Made by a program: the position numbers and the translations under genes. The notes below the pieces were generated by a model. That model was not told the origin of the DNA and made no database searches. It worked only from the letters and a program-made list of their open reading frames with translations. Below are positions 1 to 5,162 of a stretch of 7,961 nt of DNA, one piece after another (the stretch's first letter is position 1; each line of letters begins with the position of its first letter). Source of the stretch: Myxococcales bacterium (GTDB lineage Bacteria > Myxococcota_A > Bradymonadia > Bradymonadales > Bradymonadaceae); NCBI GenBank assembly GCA_007120615.1, contig SKNI01000669.1, positions 1-7,961 of the forward strand. Direction: 5' to 3'.

Positions 1-1
1 C

Positions 2-1105
2 CAGCACGGCGGCGTTCGCCCCAATCACGTATTTCTGGCCGCCATCGACGCCAGCTTTCGCGATACCAGCGTCGAGTCCGCTCTCGAGGGCGCCAACCTC
101 GCCGGCCTAAAATGGGTCAAAAACGGCTGGCATAATCCCCGGGAGATCATCTTCTATCGGGCGGTGTTAAACGTCCCGCTCTACGTCTTCGGACGCATGA
201 ACGAGATGAAGGATTATTATTATCGCTTCAAGAATATGTCCCAGCGATCCAAGGTCCTTCACATTGATCGCAACTGGGAGGAGACCCTCCCCGACCTCGA
301 TCCCGACACCGCCCAGGAGAAGCATCGCCAGGCGAATATGCGCAGCCATATCGTCAACTTCGCGGCCCTCTGGACCATTCGAGATCCGTCCACCAATCAG
401 GGATTTATCATCCTCCGCGACGGTCAATACCTTCTGCGAGATCCCAACGCTTCGGCCGACGGAAAGAACGGAAAGTCCAACGTCACGACCCTTGGAAAGT
501 CGCTGGCCGAGGCCATCGAGCGTCTTCCCACGGTGTTGAGCGAAGAGCGCGTAAAATATCTTCCCTACCATCAACTTCTGGCCGCCGTCCGCGAGGGTAT
601 GGCTCCGTCGGTCCTGCAGCGAATCGTGAAGTTGCCCTTTCAATGGCGTCAGAATCGAGACGAGCTGCGCACCCAATACGGAAGCAGCCCCACTGCGGTT
701 CAGCAATTGAAATTGCGAGACTTCACCGAGGGCTACCAACGCCTTCGAGAGTCGTTGGATTCATTGCTCACGGAGTTGAGAAATATCGAGACCGAACGAC
801 TCACCCTCGGCGGCGATGCTTCTCAGAACGCCGCCGGCCTCGGGCCAAAAGAAGCCGGCGAGAACCTTCGTCAATCGGTCGAGATCTTGCGCGGCTTTCA
901 CGAGAGCTGGCAGGCCATGGAGAATCCGGAAGCGTCCACGTCGGTGCCACCGACGTTCCGCTCCCTCTTCCAGCCCCTTCAGGAGAGCGAGCTTCACTCC
1001 ACGTTGGAGGCCCTTCGCCACGGAACCACCGGCGATCGACCCTCCACTCCGGCCGTCAAAGTCAAAAAGAAAGCCACCGAGAAGGCCGAAAAAGGTGAGG
1101 GCTGA
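2..1105 (+). CDS. Tubulin-like (Tubulin_2/FtsZ-like) protein, C-terminal part, 5' truncated by window edge
   Basis: The frame is open from base 2 to a TGA at 1103-1105, giving 367 visible residues; the true start lies upstream. A GTG at 164 is in frame but sits inside a conserved-looking segment (FYRAVLNVPLYVF, visible residues 51-63), so it is not the start. The block 'nPREIIFYRAVLNVPLY' followed by 'LHIDRNWEETLPDLDP' (residues 86-101) matches my memory of the C-terminal half of Tubulin_2 (PF13809) proteins, a divergent FtsZ/tubulin family found in multi-gene loci. The GTP-binding half is outside the window, so GTPase competence cannot be judged. Residues about 241-270 are Leu/Glu/Arg-rich and probably helical or coiled coil. 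The protein ends in a lysine-rich tail (VKVKKKATEKAEK). No membrane segment is seen. Gene B starts 8 bases after the stop, so the two are probably co-transcribed. The family call is moderate and rests on motif memory, not a search. Confidence 0.6.
   Translation, partial: QHGGVRPNHVFLAAIDASFRDTSVESALEGANLAGLKWVKNGWHNPREIIFYRAVLNVPLYVFGRMNEMKDYYYRFKNMSQRSKVLHIDRNWEETLPDLDPDTAQEKHRQANMRSHIVNFAALWTIRDPSTNQGFIILRDGQYLLRDPNASADGKNGKSNVTTLGKSLAEAIERLPTVLSEERVKYLPYHQLLAAVREGMAPSVLQRIVKLPFQWRQNRDELRTQYGSSPTAVQQLKLRDFTEGYQRLRESLDSLLTELRNIETERLTLGGDASQNAAGLGPKEAGENLRQSVEILRGFHESWQAMENPEASTSVPPTFRSLFQPLQESELHSTLEALRHGTTGDRPSTPAVKVKKKATEKAEKGEG
1094..1100 (+). promoter_or_regulatory. Weak Shine-Dalgarno-like site for gene B
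   Basis: GGTGAGG lies inside the last codons of gene A, 13 bases before the ATG at 1114. This spacing is long and the match imperfect. In gene B's frame a TGA at 1096-1098 blocks any earlier ATG, GTG or TTG start, so 1114 is well supported. The 8-base gap after gene A's stop suggests that translation of B is partly coupled to termination of A. Confidence 0.4.
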
Positions 1106-1113
1106 TCGCAGCG

Positions 1114-4100
1114 ATGTCCGACACCGATCACAACGACCGCTCCGCTGAAACGGTGCTCTATCCCGAGCCTACCGTCGTCATCGGCGTCGGGCGCTTCGGA
1201 CTCTCGGTCCTGGAGCGCCTCGGCGACGACTGGCGTTGGCTGGCCACCTCTGCAGCCGGGGACTCCTCGCTCAAAAACCTGCGCCTCCTCTCGATTCGTC
1301 CCGAAGAGGGCGTCGACGAGGAGCGGTGGCGCCGAAATGAGACCCCTCTGGCCCGGGTGGCCTTTGCCGCCGGCGAAGATGACTTGCCGACCCTTGCGGT
1401 CCACTGGGCGATTGTCCGCTCCCTGGGATTGATTCGATTTCGCGACGGCGCCTATCAATTTGCGCTTCCCCGAGACGCCGGCGTCGTCGAAAAAGGCGAA
1501 CTCCACGACACCCGCCGGCGCCGCTATTTTGAGTGGCTCTCCCTCGACAGCGACCCCCTTCGCTCCGTGGAGCGCCTCCACCGCCTGGCCAACCGCGACC
1601 CCGAGGTCGACCTCTTTTTGACCCCTCTGGTGGAGCGAGTCCTCCACGGTCAGAGCCCCCGGCTTCTGCTCCACCTCATCGCCCGCTGCCGGGCCCTTCT
1701 GGCGGGACGAGATCCCTCGCCGTGGCCCTGGATTCACCCCCATCTTCCCTATCCCGATGAAAACCGGGAAGACTCTGTGGCCACCGTGCCCTTTCACTCC
1801 TCCTGGTGGAGCGAAGACGACGCATTGAGACTTCTGGAGGGTGTCGTTCCCTCGCCACTGCCAAGAATTCCGCACCCCTACGACACCGACGACGGAAGCG
1901 ACGACTACAATGACGACTACCGCTATAAGAGAACTCGAGACGAGGATCTCCCCCCGGTCGTCGTGCCCCGTCCCTTCTGGCCGACGCCGGGAGATCTGGC
2001 CACGCCACTCTCCCCACGACGCATGTTGCGCGTCGACTGGCAGACCTCCGGCTGGGTGGCCGACGAGTTGGGCCAGGCCGAGTCCATTGAATTCGAACCC
2101 GTGGAGGCCAGCCTCTTTCGATTCGGATTCTTCGACCACGACGCCTCTTCGGGACTCGACACCGATCAATTGGGCGAGACCCTCACCGACCTCGGACATC
2201 GAGTCCACCGCGGGCTGTTGCGGATCTGGCTCGACCTGCAACGAGAGCGCGACGAAGCGATCGGCTCCGACTTAGAAGACCGCCGCCGCGCCGGCTCTGA
2301 GACCGCCATCGAACAATGCCTGGAGATCCTGGGCGAGTTGGTGGTCCGACCGATGTTGAAGGCCCAGGATGAGACGCCGCCGGAGAGACCTGAATACCGA
2401 ACCGATCGCTGGGTCGACGGCCCCCAACTCTCCGATACCGCTTCGGCTCCGCTCAAAGACTCCATCGTCGACACCGAGAGCCCCGAATCCATGCCGGAGC
2501 GACCTCTTCTGGAGCGACTGGCCGACCTTGGCCTCCACTTCGGACGCGACGAGCTGGGCCAACATCCCCTCTTTCGCGAGCTCACCCTCAATCCCGGGGA
2601 CCTCGACGACGGCGCCCGCCTCACCAACCTTCGCCGCGCCATCAACGAAGAGACTCGCCATCTGGTCAGTTTTGAGCACTTAAAGAGCTACCGACAGCGG
2701 CCCACTCGACAACCGCCACGGCTGACGGTCTACGTCGTCGCAGAGGCCCGCGAGCCCTTTACCCGCCAGGCCCTTCGACCCATCTTACGAGCGCTGCACC
2801 AGGAGTTGATCCGAGCCTACGGGCCCATCTTCGACAACACCCGAGAGGGCTTCGATCGAGCGCTCTCCATTGTTCCGATCATCTGGACTCCCCACCCGGC
2901 AGATGCCTTCGGCGGCGATCATCCCGAGGCCAACCGCATCGAAGAGGCCTCGATTCTGGAAGCCGTCCACGACCTGCGACGATGGGCCGAAGCGCTCCCA
3001 TCGTCGAGGCGTTGCATCCCCCAGATCTTTATCAACAGCCGGGTCACCGACAGCGCCGTGTTGGGAATCGGCGAAGCCATCACCCAGACCCGAGACTTTC
3101 TGTCCTTTCAGATCCGAAATGAACTCGGAAAAGACGCCTGGCTTCGAGAAGCCGCCGTCGGCTATCGCTCCGACGATCTCTTCTCCACATTTACCTGCGT
3201 TCAGATCGACTTCCCCGCCGAGCGCGCCCGAGAATATTTGGCCAATCGACTCTCTCGAGAAGCGCTGGCCCGACTCCGACAAACCGGACGCGACGAGAAT
3301 CAGGACCTCAATGACGATGAGTTGACCTCGATCACGCCGCCTCCCGAAGATCTTCTGGAGCCGCCCCAGAAGCGCCTCAAGAAGAAGACCGCCACCACCG
3401 CCCGGAGTCTCTCCGCCGCCGTCGACGACCGCCTCAATGTTGACGCCTGGACTACCACGGTCGCCATCAAAGACGCCTTCGACGAGGACTTCGAAGATCA
3501 CCTCTACGATAATGTCCACAACGCCTGGCAGGCGTTGACCAGAAATCGCGGGGCCATGGACTCCATGGTCAACGAATTGCGCCGCGCCTCCGCCCGACAC
3601 CTTCAGGAAACGGTGCTCGAAAGCCGCCGCGGCGCCGACCGCCTCATCGAAGAACACGCCACCCGTGGAGGCATCAAGAGCGCCCGGGCCGGATTCCGCC
3701 GCCTCCTGGACAGCTCTCGAACCATCCTGGAGGACTCCGAGGCCGAGCGGCGCGAATGCCAGGACCTCTGCCTGCGCCACGATATCCCCGACTCCGGCCC
3801 TATCGGCCGCGCCCGCCAGAACGTGGTCAACGCCGCCGAGCAAAAGCCCGACAAGATGCCCATGATCATGGGCTTCATCCTCTGGGGCGCCATGGCCCCC
3901 GCCCTGGGAGCACCGCTCTCCCACGCCGTCGCCCGGGCTTTTAACCTTCAAGATAGCACCGGTCCCATCGAGATCGCCCTCGGCCCGGCGGGCTGGCTTC
4001 TGGGCGGACTCCTGGTCTTTTTCCCGGTCTTCTTCGTCCTCCGAACCCATATGGACAAGGCGGTCAACGCCGTAAACGACTCCATCGCCGACCTCTCCAA

Positions 4101-5070
4101 CGCCGTGCGCGACGTCGTCGAGGGCAGCGACTCGGGGCTCTTCAACGCCTCCCCATCGATCCGCTCCTTTTTTGCGGCCCGACTGCGCCTGACCGCCGCC
4201 CTGGCCGGCCGAAACTTCGCCGACCGCATCCACGACCGCGTTGCCCGCGACGACAGCCTGGCCTCTCGCCTCTTTAGCAGCATCGACGTCCAACAACGCC
4301 GCCTTCGCCAGCGCGCAGAGGCGCTCGGAGTTCGACCCACGGCCACCGGCGAAGAGGGCCACGTCGACGACGACGTCCGCGCCATCTTCGATAGCAGCAC
4401 CCGAAGCCGCGCACCGTCACTTTTGGACCCCGAGCATCTGGTCGATCACTACCGGCGACACTTTCCCACCGATAACGATCTCGACGCCGCCATCCCCGCC
4501 TTTTTGGAGAGCGCCGGTGGATTTGAGCGCTGGCGAGAAGAGGCCTGTCTGTCGGACACCGAGAAGATCCTTGGATACGGACGCCTCGAATTTGCCGATC
4601 TGGTCATCACCCCCATCGGCGCGCACGCCCTCTTCGAAGACGAGGTCGGAAAGAACCTCGCCGGCTTCGTCGCCCGAAATTACTCCAACGTCGGCTTCGG
4701 CGCCCGATTTGTGGGCTACGAGGGCTTCGACACCGACGGACTCCGCCGTCTGGCCGACACCTCTCTTGTGGTCCACCCCCATCTGAGACCGGCTTTTGAG
4801 AAGGCCCGCCGTCACCCCGACGCCCCGCCAACGACGGAGACCCTGGACGTCATCGAAGCAAAGATTTTACCCAACACCGCTTATATTCTGTCCCTCGTAC
4901 AGGGCATCCACGCCCGCAGCGTCCACAACCTGCGCCGCCACGAAGCCTTCTACGACCGCCTCGAATTGCCCGATCCCGCCACTCCCTGGATGGACGGCCC
5001 CATGACTCTGGCCGGCCGCCGCCGAACCCGCGGCGAGTTGCCCGAACGGGTCGCGCCGGGCACCGAATAG
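1114..5070 (+). CDS. Large membrane-anchored protein with degenerate tubulin/FtsZ-like domain
   Basis: This complete gene encodes 1318 residues, from ATG to TAG. Near the N-terminus, PTVVIGVGRFGLSVLERL (residues 19-36) has a strand-GxGxxG-helix layout like the first glycine loop of Tubulin_2 proteins, where I would expect GLGGTG. Residues 537-562 (LTVYVVAEAREPFTRQALRP and on) have the strand and helix flanking the tubulin T4 loop, but the GGGTGSG-type glycines are missing. Residues 635-651 (IPQIFINSRVTDSAVLG) and the helix after them resemble a later segment of the same family. Residues 257-269 are an Asp/Tyr-rich linker. Residues about 790-900 are charged and helical, followed by two hydrophobic segments at about 916-940 and 957-976. 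A soluble C-terminal part of about 340 residues ends the protein. No catalytic motif was found. It probably acts as a membrane-bound scaffold or partner for gene A. The fold assignment is inference; it could instead be an unrelated Rossmann-like protein. Confidence 0.55.
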   Translation: MSDTDHNDRSAETVLYPEPTVVIGVGRFGLSVLERLGDDWRWLATSAAGDSSLKNLRLLSIRPEEGVDEERWRRNETPLARVAFAAGEDDLPTLAVHWAIVRSLGLIRFRDGAYQFALPRDAGVVEKGELHDTRRRRYFEWLSLDSDPLRSVERLHRLANRDPEVDLFLTPLVERVLHGQSPRLLLHLIARCRALLAGRDPSPWPWIHPHLPYPDENREDSVATVPFHSSWWSEDDALRLLEGVVPSPLPRIPHPYDTDDGSDDYNDDYRYKRTRDEDLPPVVVPRPFWPTPGDLATPLSPRRMLRVDWQTSGWVADELGQAESIEFEPVEASLFRFGFFDHDASSGLDTDQLGETLTDLGHRVHRGLLRIWLDLQRERDEAIGSDLEDRRRAGSETAIEQCLEILGELVVRPMLKAQDETPPERPEYRTDRWVDGPQLSDTASAPLKDSIVDTESPESMPERPLLERLADLGLHFGRDELGQHPLFRELTLNPGDLDDGARLTNLRRAINEETRHLVSFEHLKSYRQRPTRQPPRLTVYVVAEAREPFTRQALRPILRALHQELIRAYGPIFDNTREGFDRALSIVPIIWTPHPADAFGGDHPEANRIEEASILEAVHDLRRWAEALPSSRRCIPQIFINSRVTDSAVLGIGEAITQTRDFLSFQIRNELGKDAWLREAAVGYRSDDLFSTFTCVQIDFPAERAREYLANRLSREALARLRQTGRDENQDLNDDELTSITPPPEDLLEPPQKRLKKKTATTARSLSAAVDDRLNVDAWTTTVAIKDAFDEDFEDHLYDNVHNAWQALTRNRGAMDSMVNELRRASARHLQETVLESRRGADRLIEEHATRGGIKSARAGFRRLLDSSRTILEDSEAERRECQDLCLRHDIPDSGPIGRARQNVVNAAEQKPDKMPMIMGFILWGAMAPALGAPLSHAVARAFNLQDSTGPIEIALGPAGWLLGGLLVFFPVFFVLRTHMDKAVNAVNDSIADLSNAVRDVVEGSDSGLFNASPSIRSFFAARLRLTAALAGRNFADRIHDRVARDDSLASRLFSSIDVQQRRLRQRAEALGVRPTATGEEGHVDDDVRAIFDSSTRSRAPSLLDPEHLVDHYRRHFPTDNDLDAAIPAFLESAGGFERWREEACLSDTEKILGYGRLEFADLVITPIGAHALFEDEVGKNLAGFVARNYSNVGFGARFVGYEGFDTDGLRRLADTSLVVHPHLRPAFEKARRHPDAPPTTETLDVIEAKILPNTAYILSLVQGIHARSVHNLRRHEAFYDRLELPDPATPWMDGPMTLAGRRRTRGELPERVAPGTE
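2743..2769 (+). other. Position of the tubulin T4 (GTP-signature) loop in gene B, glycines absent
   Basis: These bases encode residues 544-552, EAREPFTRQ. They follow a hydrophobic strand (LTVYVVA) and precede a helix (ALRPILRALHQEL). In tubulin-like proteins this strand-loop-helix unit normally carries a loop such as SLAGGTGSG that contacts the GTP phosphates. Here there is no glycine. The alignment is by eye, so this is a proposal rather than a proven correspondence. Confidence 0.4.
3856..4041 (+). other. Predicted membrane hairpin of gene B (two transmembrane segments)
   Basis: Residues 915-976 contain two hydrophobic runs. The first (about 916-940) starts PMIMGFILWGAMAPALG. The second (about 957-976) is GPAGWLLGGLLVFFPVFFVL and is followed by Arg-Thr-His. 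They are separated by a short segment carrying a few charges. An even number of passes puts the long N- and C-terminal parts on the same side of the membrane, presumably the cytoplasm. The second run is a stronger transmembrane candidate than the first. Confidence 0.7.
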
Positions 5071-5084
5071 GATGTCGGTGATCC

Positions 5085-5108
5085 GGTGCGGACGGGGACG
5101 TCCGCGCT
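5085..5108 (+). other. Intergenic RNA hairpin with GNRA tetraloop between genes B and C
   Basis: GCGGACG (5088-5094) and CGTCCGC (5099-5105) are perfect inverted repeats around the loop GGGA, which fits the stable GNRA tetraloop class. The stem extends to ten pairs outward with U-G, G-C and G-U pairs (5085-5087 with 5106-5108). No run of T follows, so it is not a canonical intrinsic terminator. It may stabilise or process the transcript, or set the relative expression of gene C. Confidence 0.55.
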
Positions 5109-5118
5109 CCGCAACAAC

Positions 5119-5148
5119 GATCCCGATCTCGATCTCGATCCCGATCCC
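5119..5148 (+). repeat. Five tandem GATCYC hexamers upstream of gene C
   Basis: The order is GATCCC, GATCTC, GATCTC, GATCCC, GATCCC, directly joined, ending two bases before the GGAGGA ribosome binding site. Read in gene C's frame the tract would encode alternating Arg-Ser, but no ATG, GTG, TTG or CTG start exists in that frame between the TGA at 5079-5081 and the GTG at 5163, so it is most likely untranslated leader. Short tandem repeats at this place can vary in copy number. Confidence 0.85.
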
Positions 5149-5150
5149 CC

Positions 5151-5156
5151 GGAGGA
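5151..5156 (+). promoter_or_regulatory. Shine-Dalgarno site of gene C
   Basis: GGAGGA lies 6 bases before the GTG at 5163. It is the strongest ribosome binding site in the window and decides the start of gene C. The frame stays open upstream to a TGA at 5079-5081 but offers no other usable start. The next downstream candidate, the ATG at 5208, lacks a comparable site. Confidence 0.85.
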
Positions 5157-5162
5157 CAAACC

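Noticed and set aside
164..166. GTG as the start of gene A
   Set aside because: The frame is open upstream to base 2, the upstream codons read as conserved tubulin-like sequence, and no ribosome site precedes it.
994..2241. Antisense open frame of 415 codons over the A-B junction
   Set aside because: It is low in recognisable domains, spans two sense genes and has the Gly/Val/Arg composition of a shadow frame.
2785..4362. Long antisense open frame of 525 codons opposite gene B
   Set aside because: It is Gly/Val-rich in the manner of reverse-strand readings of GC-rich coding DNA, lies wholly inside gene B and shows no recognisable motif or ribosome site.
5085..5108. Intrinsic terminator after gene B
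   Set aside because: The hairpin is strong but no T-run follows; the next bases are GC-rich and gene C starts 55 bases later.
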